A stretch of DNA of 64,000 bases from Lysobacter enzymogenes. Its GTDB lineage: Bacteria; Pseudomonadota; Gammaproteobacteria; Xanthomonadales; Xanthomonadaceae. The translations under genes and the position numbers were made by a program. Location: assembly GCF_023617245.1 (NCBI RefSeq), contig NZ_CP067396.1, forward strand, positions 3,472,001 through 3,536,000. Direction: 5' to 3'. This document shows, one piece after another, positions 35,926-44,200 of this stretch. A model generated the notes under the pieces. It did not search any database. It was not told the DNA's origin and worked only from the letters and a program-made list of their open reading frames with translations. Positions within the stretch are counted from its first letter, which is position 1; each line of letters starts with the position of its first letter.

Positions 35926-36420
35926 TCATTCCTGCGTCGCATCGGACGCGTCGCTCTCTTCCACCGAGTCGGACGCATCGCCCTCCTCCATCGAGCCGGA
36001 CGCATCTCCGTCGAAGCAGAACTCGCCGCGCGGATGACGCCATTCGTCGTCGACCTCGCTGTCGGAACGGCGCGCGGCGTCGCGCTGGCCGCTGTCGGTG
36101 TCGAAGCCCGCGCACAACCGGTAGCGTCCCGCCGCGCCGGGCAGGTAACGGTAAGGCATGGCGGTCTGCGGATCGGCGATGCCCAGCGCCACGCCGGGCT
36201 GCGCCGCCAGCTCGGCCAGATCGGCCGGCAGACGGCCGTGGCGTTCGGCATAGCGCTCGATCTCGCTCTCGATGCGCTGCAGGTCGTGGGTGCGACGCAG
36301 GTCCATGCGCGCCAGGCGCTGGTCGCCCGGCCCGCCGATCACCGTCATCGCCAGCGCCGAACTGGCCAGGATCGCCGCGCCGGCGGCCACGATCAGGATG
36401 CGTCCCAGGGAAGCGTTCAT
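35926..36420 (-). CDS. Membrane or secreted protein with acidic 9-residue repeats, 164 aa
   Basis: An N-terminal hydrophobic stretch (about residues 6-26, LIVAAGAAILASSALAM) is a signal anchor. A middle part (THDLQRIESEIERYAERHGR) looks like the amphipathic start of a small periplasmic domain with LPADLAEL and one Cys pair. The C-terminus consists of three 9-residue acidic repeats of the type GDASDSVEE, encoded by a 27-nt tandem repeat. The start overlaps the upstream DUF5671 gene stop by 4 bp (ATGA), so the two are translated together. Function unknown; a partner role to the DUF5671 protein is inferred. Confidence 0.75.
   Translation of the reverse strand: MNASLGRILIVAAGAAILASSALAMTVIGGPGDQRLARMDLRRTHDLQRIESEIERYAERHGRLPADLAELAAQPGVALGIADPQTAMPYRYLPGAAGRYRLCAGFDTDSGQRDAARRSDSEVDDEWRHPRGEFCFDGDASGSMEEGDASDSVEESDASDATQE
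35928..36010 (-). repeat. 27-nt in-frame tandem repeat
   Basis: Three copies of a 27-nt unit encode the acidic nonapeptide repeats at the C-terminus of the 164-residue protein. Confidence 0.7.
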
Positions 36421-37064
36421 GCCTGCGTCTCCTCGCGTTGCAGGTCGCGCATGTAGTAGCCGAACGCGCTGCCGGCGATCGCCGCCACCGCCAGCGCCTT
36501 GAGTCCGAAACGCAGGCTCAGCTCGCCGCCGAGCCAGTGGTACAGCAGCGCGCTCGCGTCGCAGATCAGCGCCGCCGCGGCCAGGAACAAGGTCAGGTAG
36601 GTCAGCCAGCGCCGCACCGGCGACAGCCGGTGACCCGGGTTGCGGCGCACGTCGGCGTCGATCCGGTGGCACAGCCAGGCGAACAACGGGAACGCCACCG
36701 CCAATGCCGCGACCGAACTGCGCAACGAGTCGTCGACGCCTTCGCTCCAGTACGGGTATTCCTCGATCGCGTCGGGCAGGTAGAACCCGATCAGGTCGAA
36801 CCACAGGTCGCACAGGTGGAAGGCGACCACGTACAACGCGCTGAAGGTCAGCAGGTACACGAAGGTCTCGCGCGCCGACACCGAGACGCGCGGCCGCGGC
36901 ACCGGCACGGGAAAGTCGCTGTCGGCGTAGGCGCCGAGCGCGCCGCGCACCTGCGCTTCGCTCCAGCCCGCCGCGACCAGCGCCTGCGCGGTGTTCTGGC
37001 GCGAGTGTCCGCTGGCCAGGGATTGATGCACGAACCGCTCCAAGGCGGTGAGGCCCGCTGCCAT
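36417..37064 (-). CDS. DUF5671-type membrane protein, 215 aa
   Basis: Residues about 1-48 form a UBA-like helical segment (FVHQSLASGHSRQNTAQALV and AAGWSEAQVRGALGAYAD) followed by FPVPVPRPR. The rest has about four to five membrane helices (ETFVYLLTFSALYVVAFHLC; SSVAALAVAFPLFAWLC; WLTYLTLFLAAAALIC; LKALAVAAIAGSAFGYYM). This layout matches DUF5671 proteins; no reaction is known for them. It sits in the inner membrane with the N-terminal domain in the cytoplasm. It is first in a two-gene leftward operon with the acidic-repeat protein. Confidence 0.8.
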   Translation of the reverse strand: MAAGLTALERFVHQSLASGHSRQNTAQALVAAGWSEAQVRGALGAYADSDFPVPVPRPRVSVSARETFVYLLTFSALYVVAFHLCDLWFDLIGFYLPDAIEEYPYWSEGVDDSLRSSVAALAVAFPLFAWLCHRIDADVRRNPGHRLSPVRRWLTYLTLFLAAAALICDASALLYHWLGGELSLRFGLKALAVAAIAGSAFGYYMRDLQREETQA

Positions 37065-37447
37065 GGTTGTCGCTCCGAAGGAAGGTGGGCCGACTCTAGC
37101 CGCGCCGCCGCGCGGCCCAGGGGCGATGCCGGGGCGTCGTCGGCGAGGTCTAGCCTCGCGCTACCGCGCGGTGCGCGCGCGGCGACGCGGGCGGCGGCGT
37201 CGGCGCTGCGCTGTTGCGGCGCAGCGGGCCTCGGCGTCGGTGCGCGCGGCTGCGCGAATGCGCGAACGCGCGAACGCGCGAACGCGCGAAATCCTCGCGC
37301 AGGCGGCGGACGATGCGGCGCGCAAGCGCCTCGGAAGATCAGCCGCCCGGACACCGGCAACTGCGCGCGTCGACCGAGCCGCCCCCTCCACCGCTCCGCC
37401 ATCGGCGCCCCCCGACCCGAGCCGGCTGCCGCGACCGCTTGCGATAC
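37065..37447. other. Gene-free divergent control region with an 8-bp tandem repeat
   Basis: Around 37252-37291 the unit GCGCGAAC repeats about five times. No gene is supported. The right end (37448-37469) holds a strong palindrome listed separately. Confidence 0.5.
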
Positions 37448-37469
37448 AAATATTACCCGGGTAATATTT
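37448..37469. promoter_or_regulatory. Perfect 22-bp palindrome before the DUF2239 gene
   Basis: The core TTACCCGGGTAA is flanked on each side by AAATA/TATTT to give 22 perfect bases, centred about 39 bp before the ATG at 37498. The AT-rich arms in GC-rich DNA suggest a repressor operator overlapping the promoter. Confidence 0.6.
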
Positions 37470-37497
37470 TGACCCTCGCCCCGACCGGCCCTCCCGC

Positions 37498-38145
37498 ATG
37501 ACCACGTCTACCGCCCCCGGCTACACCGCTTTCGCCGGCCAGCGCCTGCTCGCGCGCGGCCGCCTCGCCGACGTCGCCGTCGCGGTGCACGCCGCCGCCG
37601 CACGCGCCGGCGCGGCGGAGCTGCTGGTGTTCGACGACCGCACCGGCCAGCAGATCGACCTGCACCTCGGCGGCGACGCGCACGCGGTGGCGGCGCGTTA
37701 TCGCGAACGCCCGGACGCCGCCGATGCAGCCCCGGACGACGACGCGCCGCAAGCGCAGCCTTCCCCGCACGAGCCGGCCCCGCGCGGCCGCGGCCGCCCG
37801 CGCCTGGGCGTGACCGCGCGCGAGATCACCCTGCTGCCGCGGCACTGGGACTGGCTCGCCGCGCAACCCGGCGGCGCCTCGGTCACCCTGCGCAAGCTCA
37901 TCGACCAGGCGCGCAAGCAAGGCGAGGCCGGCATGCGCCAGCGCCTCGCGCGCGAAGCCGCCTACCGCTGCCTCAATGCGCTGGCCGGCAATGCACCCGG
38001 CGCGGAGGACGCCACCCGCGCACTGTTCGCCGGCGACGCGGCCGGCTTCGCCCGCCGCCTCGACGCCTGGCCGGCGGATGTGCGCGCGTATCTGCTCGCG
38101 CTGTCCGCCGATGCGTTCGCCGCGTCCGAAGCTGCGACGACGTAA
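37498..38145 (+). CDS. DUF2239 family protein, 215 aa
   Basis: The N-terminal part YTAFAGQRLLARGRLADVAV, with LLVFDDRTGQQIDLHLGGD, and the C-terminal part (RPRLGVTAREITLLPRHWDWLAAQPGGASVTLRKLIDQAR, then RCLNALAGNAPGAEDATRALFAGDAAGF and WPADVRAYLLAL) match DUF2239 along its length. A Pro/Asp/Ala linker separates the two. The C-terminal half resembles ribbon-helix-helix-like or other small DNA-binding folds, but the family has no proven role. It is soluble with no signal. It is monocistronic behind a perfect 22-bp palindrome, so its expression is probably controlled by a TetR/Rrf2-type repressor or by itself. Confidence 0.85.
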   Translation: MTTSTAPGYTAFAGQRLLARGRLADVAVAVHAAAARAGAAELLVFDDRTGQQIDLHLGGDAHAVAARYRERPDAADAAPDDDAPQAQPSPHEPAPRGRGRPRLGVTAREITLLPRHWDWLAAQPGGASVTLRKLIDQARKQGEAGMRQRLAREAAYRCLNALAGNAPGAEDATRALFAGDAAGFARRLDAWPADVRAYLLALSADAFAASEAATT

Positions 38146-38545
38146 CGCCAGCGGCGCGAAATCCGCCTTTGCTCATGCGGAAGCCGGTTGTGCTTCGCTG
38201 CAGAGGGCGCGCTGAAGTCTCTGGATCCCCGCCTTCGCGGGGATGACGGCTCGAGCATGCGGACGCCGGTTCTGCTTCGCTGGAGACGGCTCGCTGAAGT
38301 CTTTGCATCTCCGCCTTCGCGGGGATGACGGCGTGAGCATGCGGATACCGGTTCTGCTTCGCTGGAAAAGGCTCGCTGAAGTTTCTGCATCCCGCCTTCG
38401 CGGCGATGACGGCTTGAGGGAGCGGCCGGGCGCCCGACGGCCACCGCTGCGGCCGATGCCCGTTGCGTCGGCGCCCGCCGCCTCCGCCGCTACACGTTCC
38501 CAACCCGCCCGCCCCGTTTCCGCGCCCCACCCTACAGGCCCACGC
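38146..38545. other. Gene-free stretch, mostly the 82-bp tandem repeat
   Basis: Positions 38174-38419 are a three-copy tandem repeat listed separately. The rest (38420-38545) is the presumed leader of the MATE gene; no clear promoter was picked out. Confidence 0.5.
38174..38419. repeat. Three-copy 82-bp tandem repeat with inner hairpin
   Basis: Units begin at 38174, 38256 and 38338. Each has CATGCGG, TGCTTCGCTG, CTCGCTGAAGT and the hairpin CCCCGCCTTCGCGGGGATGA. The inner hairpin is widespread in proteobacterial intergenic DNA; the tandem arrangement is local. Confidence 0.85.
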
Positions 38546-39901
38546 ATGCGCGACCTCACCCAAGGCTCGATCCCCAAACACCTGATCTCGCTCGCCGTCC
38601 CCATCGGCATCGGCATGGCGTTCCAGATGCTGTACGTGCTGATCGATCTCTACTTCGTCTCGCGCCTGGGCGACGCCGCCATCGCCGGCGTCGGCGCGGC
38701 CGGCAACCTGCAGTTCCTGGTCATGGCCGCGAGCCAGGTGCTCGGGGTCGGCGCCATGGCCCTGATCGCCCAGGCCTGCGGCCGCAAGGACGTCGACGAC
38801 GCCAACGCGGTGTTCAACCAGAGCCTGCTGTTGGCCGCGCTCGCCGCGGCGATCACGCTGATCGCCGGCTACGCCTGCAGCGGCGCCTACATGCGCGCGA
38901 TCGCCGCCGACGCGGCCAGCGCCGCCGCCGGCCTCGCCTACCTGCATGCGTTCCTTCCCGGGCTGGCGCTGCAGTTCGCGCTGGTCGCGCTCGGCGCGGC
39001 GCTGCGCGGCACCGGCATCTCCAAGCCGACCATGCTGGTGCAGATCGTCACCGTCGTGCTCAACGCGATCCTGGCGCCGGTGCTGATCGCCGGCTGGCTC
39101 ACCGGCCGCGCGTTCGGCGTCGCCGGCGCCGGCTGGGCCAGTTCGATCTCGATCGCGGTCGGCGTGGCGCTGATGCTGCTGTACTTCGCGCGCCTGGAGC
39201 ATTACGTCGGCGTCGACGCGCGCCGGCTGCGGCCGCAGCCGCCGGTGTGGCGGCGGATCCTCGCCATCGGCCTGCCGCCGGGCGGCGAGTTCGCGCTGAT
39301 GTTCGTATTCATGGCCGTCACCTACTGGTGCCTGCGCGGCCTCGGCACCGACGCCCAGGCCGGCTACGGCATCGGCATGCGGGTGATGCAGGCGATCTTC
39401 CTGCCGATCATGGCCATCGCCTTCGCGGTCGCGCCGGTGGCCGGGCAGAACGTCGGCGCCGGCCGCGGCGAGCGCGTGCTCGCCACGTTCCGCAGCGCCG
39501 CGCTGATCGGCAGCGTCGCGATGTTCGCGCTGACCCTGCTGTGCCAGTGGCGGCCGGAATGGTTCATGCGCCCGTTCGCCGACAACGCCCAGGCCGCCGA
39601 CGTCGCGGCCGACTTCCTGCGCATCGTGTCGTGGAACTTCGTCGCCTCGGGCCTGATCTTCACCTGCTCGGGCATGTTCCAGGCGCTCGGCAACACGCGG
39701 CCGTCGCTGTACGCGAGCGCGTCGCGCCTGGCGACGTTCGCCTTGCCGGCGGTCTGGTTGTCGCAGCATCCGGGCTTCGAACTGCGCCAGCTGTGGCTGC
39801 TGTCGGTCGGCACGACCTTGCTGCAGGCGCTGACGGTGCTGTGGCTGCTGCGGCGCGAATTGCGCTTGCGCTTGCCGCAGCCCAGCGCGGCGGCGGCCTG
39901 A
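38546..39901 (+). CDS. MATE family efflux transporter, 451 aa
   Basis: Twelve membrane helices are visible. The start is MRDLTQGSIPKHLISLAVPI, typical of MATE proteins, then MLYVLIDLYFVSRLGDAAIAGVG and QVLGVGAMALIAQACGRKD in the first half. ALRGTGISKPTMLVQIVTVVLNAILAPVL and GLPPGGEFALMFVFMAVTYW follow, and the second half repeats the pattern (IAFAVAPVAGQNVGAGRGER). These exporters use Na+ or H+ gradients to expel cationic drugs and dyes; the substrate is unknown. The length is normal. The upstream frame extension is through repeats and is excluded. Confidence 0.93.
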   Translation: MRDLTQGSIPKHLISLAVPIGIGMAFQMLYVLIDLYFVSRLGDAAIAGVGAAGNLQFLVMAASQVLGVGAMALIAQACGRKDVDDANAVFNQSLLLAALAAAITLIAGYACSGAYMRAIAADAASAAAGLAYLHAFLPGLALQFALVALGAALRGTGISKPTMLVQIVTVVLNAILAPVLIAGWLTGRAFGVAGAGWASSISIAVGVALMLLYFARLEHYVGVDARRLRPQPPVWRRILAIGLPPGGEFALMFVFMAVTYWCLRGLGTDAQAGYGIGMRVMQAIFLPIMAIAFAVAPVAGQNVGAGRGERVLATFRSAALIGSVAMFALTLLCQWRPEWFMRPFADNAQAADVAADFLRIVSWNFVASGLIFTCSGMFQALGNTRPSLYASASRLATFALPAVWLSQHPGFELRQLWLLSVGTTLLQALTVLWLLRRELRLRLPQPSAAAA

Positions 39902-40033
39902 AATCGGGCCGGACCGGCGACGGTCCGGCCCACGCTCGCACCGGTCGCCGGGGCCGAAGTCGCTATCGCCCCATCGCCACAAACGGCTCGTCGGGAGACC
40001 GGCCCGCATCGGCCGGTCCCGCCGTCGCCGCCG

Positions 40034-43000
40034 CTACTGCTGCACAGCGCAAGTGAAGCTGAGCGTCGCCGTCGCCCCCGTCGCCAACGAGCCGAGCGTT
40101 ACCCCACTGCCCAAGTCGCCGACGGTGATCGCCGCGCTCGGGCAGGCCGCGCCGCTGCATGCCACCGGGTTGGATGCCGGACAGTCCAACCCCGCCTGCG
40201 GCACGTCCCTAACCACCGCACCGACGGCCGTGGCCGGGCCGTTGTTGGTCACGACCAAGGTATACGTCGTCGGCGTCCCGGCCACCACGGTGTCGCCGGC
40301 CTGGTCGCTGGGGTCGGCCGGTGTGTAAGTGTTGCTCTTGGTGATCGACAGATCCGCCTCGTTGGAATCGTCGTTGGTCACGGTGCATACCGCGCTCTGG
40401 CCGTTGGCCAGGGTCAGCGAATCGCCCGAGACCGCCGCGCCGCCGTCGATCGAGCAACTGTAGGCCGAGGCCGTGTAGTCGGCCGGGCCGCCGCTTTCGG
40501 ACAAGGCGTACGTGCCCGCGTTGACCGCGGCGCCGGTCACCGCCGCCGCGCCGTGGGCGCCGCTGATCGGTGTCGGGCCGGCGGCGTTCAAGGTCCACGC
40601 CGTCGCCACCGCGGTGCCGCCGTTGTCGTTGACCACGATCTTCTGCAAGGTCAGCGTGGCCGGCCGGTCGTCGTTGGTGATCTGACAGGAGGTCGCGCCT
40701 CCGGGGGGCAACGTGATCTGGTTGCCGCCGGTCACGGTCACCCCGTTCGTGCAGGTCCAAGCGCTGGCCGCGTATCCCCCCGGGCCGGTTTCCGACAGGG
40801 TATAGGTGCCGGCGTTCACGGGCCGGAGCAGCACCGGCGGCGTTCCGCTCACCGCTGTCGGCCCGGTCGCCCGCAGCGTCCAGGCCGAAGCCAGCCGGGT
40901 GCCGCCGTTGTCGTTGATCACTCGCTTGAGCAGCGTCAGCTGCGCCTGGCGATCGTCGTTGGTGATCGTGCAATCGGTGGTCGCGCCGTTGGCCAGGGTG
41001 ATCTGGTTGCCGCCGGTCACGGTCACCCCGTTGGTGCAGACCCAGGCGCTGGGGTTGTAGCCCGCCGGGCCGGTTTCCGACAGCGTGTAGGTGCCGGCGC
41101 CGACCGCCGCATTGGTCACCGCCGCCGAGCCGTGGGTGCCGCTGATCGGCGTCGGGCCGGCCGCGTTCAAGGTCCAGGCGGTGGCCGTGGCGGTGCCGCC
41201 GTTGTTGTTGACCACGGTCTTGCGCAGGGTCAGGTTGGCCGGCGCGTCGTCGTTGGTGATGGTGCAGACCGCATTCTGCCCGTTGGCCAAGGTCAGCGAA
41301 TTGCCGCTCACTGCCGCACCGCCGTCTATCGAGCAACTGTACGCCGAAGCCGTGTAGCCGGCCGGGCCACCGCTTTCGGACAAGGTGTAAGTGCCGGCGC
41401 CGACGGTCGCATTGGTCACCGCCGCCGCTGCGTGCGTGCCGCTGATCGGCGTCGGGCCGTTCGCGTTCAACGTCCAGGCCGTAGCGACGGCGGCGCCGCC
41501 GTTGTCGTTCACCACGACCTTCTGCAAGGTCAGCTGTGCCGGCGCGTCGTCGTTGGTGATGGTGCAGACCGCATTCTGGCCGTTGGCCAAGGTCAGCGAA
41601 TTGCCGCTCACTGCCGCGCCGCCGTCGACCGAGCAACTGTAGGCCGAAGCCGTGTAGCCGGCCGGACCGCCGCTTTCGGACAAGGCGTACGTGCCCGCGC
41701 CGACCGCGGCGTTGGTTACCGCGGCCGCGCCATGCGTGCCGCTGATCGGCGTCGGGCCGGCGGCGTTCAAGGTCCAGGCCGTCGCTATTGCGGTGCCGCC
41801 GTTGTCGTTGACCACGGTCTTGCGCAGCGTTAGCGCGGCCGGGGTGTCGTCGTTGGTGATGGTGCAGGTCGCGTCGGCGCCGGCGGCCAAAGTCACGCTG
41901 CCGCTGTCGAAGGCGGCGTTCCCCATGGTCACGCCGGTACCGGTGCAGGCCCACGTGCCTTCGGTATAGCCGGCCACGTTCAGCTCGGTCAGTGCGCGCG
42001 TGCCGGCGTTCACCGCGACCGCGGCCGAGGTATAGACGGCGTTGACGGCGGTGCCGGTATTAGCGCCGAAGCTGCGCGCCACGCCATCGACCTGGATGCC
42101 GAAATCGGCGACCGTAGCCACGCCGCCATTGTCGTTGATGACGTTCTTGACCACGGTCAGGCGTGCAGCCTGGGCATTGGTGAAGGTGCAGACGATATTC
42201 GCGTCGGCGGCGCCGATGGTCAGCCCATCGTTCGGGTTGGCATCGCTGGTGCCCGTGCAGGCCAGGGATTGTGTGTAGGTCCGGCCGCCGTTCGCGGCCA
42301 GGGTTTCCGCCAGGGTGAGGGTTTCGCCGGGGAAGACGTTGATCGCAGTAGCGGTGTCCAGTTCGTTGGCGCTGCCGGCATCGGAATTCAGGGTACCGAC
42401 GAACGTGCCGCCGCGTGAAGCGGTGACGGTGGCGTCATCGCCCGTGGTGGCGCCGTTCCACTGCTTGCGCAGGGTCAGCGTGGGCGAGGTCAGGGTTACG
42501 GCGTAGTCTTCCACTTCGCCGTCGCTCGCCAATCCGGTGGGAACATTGACCTGTGCGGCTTGGGTTCCGATACGCAAGCGCACAAAACTTGCGCCCGCAT
42601 TCAAGCCGGCGGCGCCTGGCAGGGTCCAGGTCAGCGCTGCGGTACTGCCATTGCAGGTGGCTGCGGCAGACGTTTCCCCGCTATCCGCGAAATCGCCGTC
42701 ACGGTTGAAATCGATGAAGCCGCTGACGGCAGCGCCATTGCCGGCGCAGGGCACGGACAGGGTGTAGGTGCCGCCTGCGACCAACGCAATCGCGGACATC
42801 GAAGCAAACGCGTCTTCGTCGTCGGTGCCGTTGGCATCGTCGCCGGTTGCGGTGGGGTTGGACAGGTCGCTTTGCTCAATGTCCGTCGTTGCACCCAACC
42901 TGACGGCCGGCGGCGCCAAACGGGCCATTTGAAACGTGCCGAAGTAGTTGGTCGTGGTGCCTGCCGCGCTACCCGGCAGCGTCCCGCCGCTCCAGGTAAA

Positions 43001-43921
43001 GCCTGGGAGATGCAATGCACTTCCATAACTGCCGGGAGCGTCGCCCTGATCGGCGGTAAAGACCATCACCCCGAGCGCGATCGCAGAGGCCCCTCCCCCC
43101 TGCATCTGGAAGTCAGCCGCTGTCGCGCCCTCCATGAAGCCGACCCCCATCGGCCCTCCCTGTCCAGCACAGGCCCCCCCAGCGCCGCTCAAGCGCATGG
43201 TCTGATTGGCGCCCGTAGTCGTTACCGTTGCAGTGGAAGTTGTGCCGCAAGTGGTGAAACGATCGATGATGCGCCATGTGACGGGGTTGGCAGCGGTTGC
43301 CTGCACATACTCCCCCGCTCCCGATTCCTCCGCATCCGCGAACACCAAGCCCTGGAGAGGGTAAGGTGGATCGCTTGCATTGTTGTTGGGGCCGAAGGTA
43401 GCCGAGCAAGCGAATCGCCCCGATGCCTGGAATCCATTATTCAACCTGTTGGAGAGTCCATTAATCAGTTGGTTGGCGGTGCCGGTTCCTGCGATGTTGT
43501 ACAGATTGTCCAGACCGTCGCCTGTCCAGGTACCTGGACGGTACGCGATAAGATCGGGATTGGGACTGTTTCCGCCGATGTTGGACAGGCTGCAGGTGAC
43601 ACGCAGAAATTGCCCGTCGATGCTGGTCGAATTAGTTACGGCAACCCCGTTTTGATTGATCGAAGCGCCATTAGCTCCCCAGCTGAACCAGACGATGTTC
43701 TGCTTATAAAGTCCGCTACCGCCAGTCGCGAACTGGGCCTGCGCTGGCAGGGATGCGAACCCCAGCGACAGCAACGCGCACGCAAACAAAGCCCGAAAGC
43801 CCGCGCCGTGCCGAGGCCACGCCGAACCTACGTCTGCCTGGCGTGCCATCGCCGAGCGGACAAACGACCAGGCGCAGGCTGCGGCCGCATCGTGCGCAAT
43901 GGCTTGCCGAATCGTTTTCAT
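40034..43921 (-). CDS. Secreted CshA/GEVED-type fibrillar adhesin with six 100-residue repeats, 1295 aa
   Basis: The N-terminus has a long 42-residue cytoplasmic head, then a hydrophobic stretch and cleavage after AQA62. Residues about 63-300 resemble the non-repetitive CshA/CshB adhesin head (LYKQNIVWFSWG, YRPGTWTGDGLDNLYNIAG, FVADAEESG-like VFADAEESGAGEY). Residues about 370-500 form a GEVED-type domain (GDAPGSYGSA, FIDFNRDGDFADSGE, LASDGEVEDYAVTL). Residues 584-1185 are six prealbumin-like repeats of 100 residues ending CTITNDD. Residues 1187-1295 are a DUF11 domain. No cell-wall or outer-membrane anchor is seen. AGGGGA precedes the ATG at 43921. It likely acts outside the cell as an adhesin or matrix protein; nothing here proves a ligand. 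Confidence 0.85.
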   Translation of the reverse strand: MKTIRQAIAHDAAAACAWSFVRSAMARQADVGSAWPRHGAGFRALFACALLSLGFASLPAQAQFATGGSGLYKQNIVWFSWGANGASINQNGVAVTNSTSIDGQFLRVTCSLSNIGGNSPNPDLIAYRPGTWTGDGLDNLYNIAGTGTANQLINGLSNRLNNGFQASGRFACSATFGPNNNASDPPYPLQGLVFADAEESGAGEYVQATAANPVTWRIIDRFTTCGTTSTATVTTTGANQTMRLSGAGGACAGQGGPMGVGFMEGATAADFQMQGGGASAIALGVMVFTADQGDAPGSYGSALHLPGFTWSGGTLPGSAAGTTTNYFGTFQMARLAPPAVRLGATTDIEQSDLSNPTATGDDANGTDDEDAFASMSAIALVAGGTYTLSVPCAGNGAAVSGFIDFNRDGDFADSGETSAAATCNGSTAALTWTLPGAAGLNAGASFVRLRIGTQAAQVNVPTGLASDGEVEDYAVTLTSPTLTLRKQWNGATTGDDATVTASRGGTFVGTLNSDAGSANELDTATAINVFPGETLTLAETLAANGGRTYTQSLACTGTSDANPNDGLTIGAADANIVCTFTNAQAARLTVVKNVINDNGGVATVADFGIQVDGVARSFGANTGTAVNAVYTSAAVAVNAGTRALTELNVAGYTEGTWACTGTGVTMGNAAFDSGSVTLAAGADATCTITNDDTPAALTLRKTVVNDNGGTAIATAWTLNAAGPTPISGTHGAAAVTNAAVGAGTYALSESGGPAGYTASAYSCSVDGGAAVSGNSLTLANGQNAVCTITNDDAPAQLTLQKVVVNDNGGAAVATAWTLNANGPTPISGTHAAAAVTNATVGAGTYTLSESGGPAGYTASAYSCSIDGGAAVSGNSLTLANGQNAVCTITNDDAPANLTLRKTVVNNNGGTATATAWTLNAAGPTPISGTHGSAAVTNAAVGAGTYTLSETGPAGYNPSAWVCTNGVTVTGGNQITLANGATTDCTITNDDRQAQLTLLKRVINDNGGTRLASAWTLRATGPTAVSGTPPVLLRPVNAGTYTLSETGPGGYAASAWTCTNGVTVTGGNQITLPPGGATSCQITNDDRPATLTLQKIVVNDNGGTAVATAWTLNAAGPTPISGAHGAAAVTGAAVNAGTYALSESGGPADYTASAYSCSIDGGAAVSGDSLTLANGQSAVCTVTNDDSNEADLSITKSNTYTPADPSDQAGDTVVAGTPTTYTLVVTNNGPATAVGAVVRDVPQAGLDCPASNPVACSGAACPSAAITVGDLGSGVTLGSLATGATATLSFTCAVQQ
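40367..42173 (-). repeat. Six tandem 300-bp coding repeats in the adhesin gene
   Basis: The six units encode 100-residue domains each ending in ITNDD. Units b, c, d and f are nearly identical over long stretches (GPTPISGTH, AGTYxLSE, GYTASAYSCS); units a and e are diverged. Homology between units should allow copy-number change by recombination. Confidence 0.85.
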
Positions 43922-44200
43922 CGCAATTTCCCCTGTAGCCGCCGGTTCCAACTCGCATCCGGAGCCGATAAAACTCTGAGGCCTGGACAGCACCGGCGCG
44001 GCACGCCCGATGCACGAACTGGCGGCGCCGCGCGCTGCCCGACGAAGAGTTGCAATTGCGATGTCATGGCGCCCCGGATTCGATTCGGCCCATTACAGAA
44101 ATAGAAAGGACGCAGTTACGTCTTATCCGTGCCAACCCCTGGTGGAAGCGTCGTGGGTAAACGCGTCAGCCCGTTTCGTTTTGAAAGACGCAGGCGCCGG

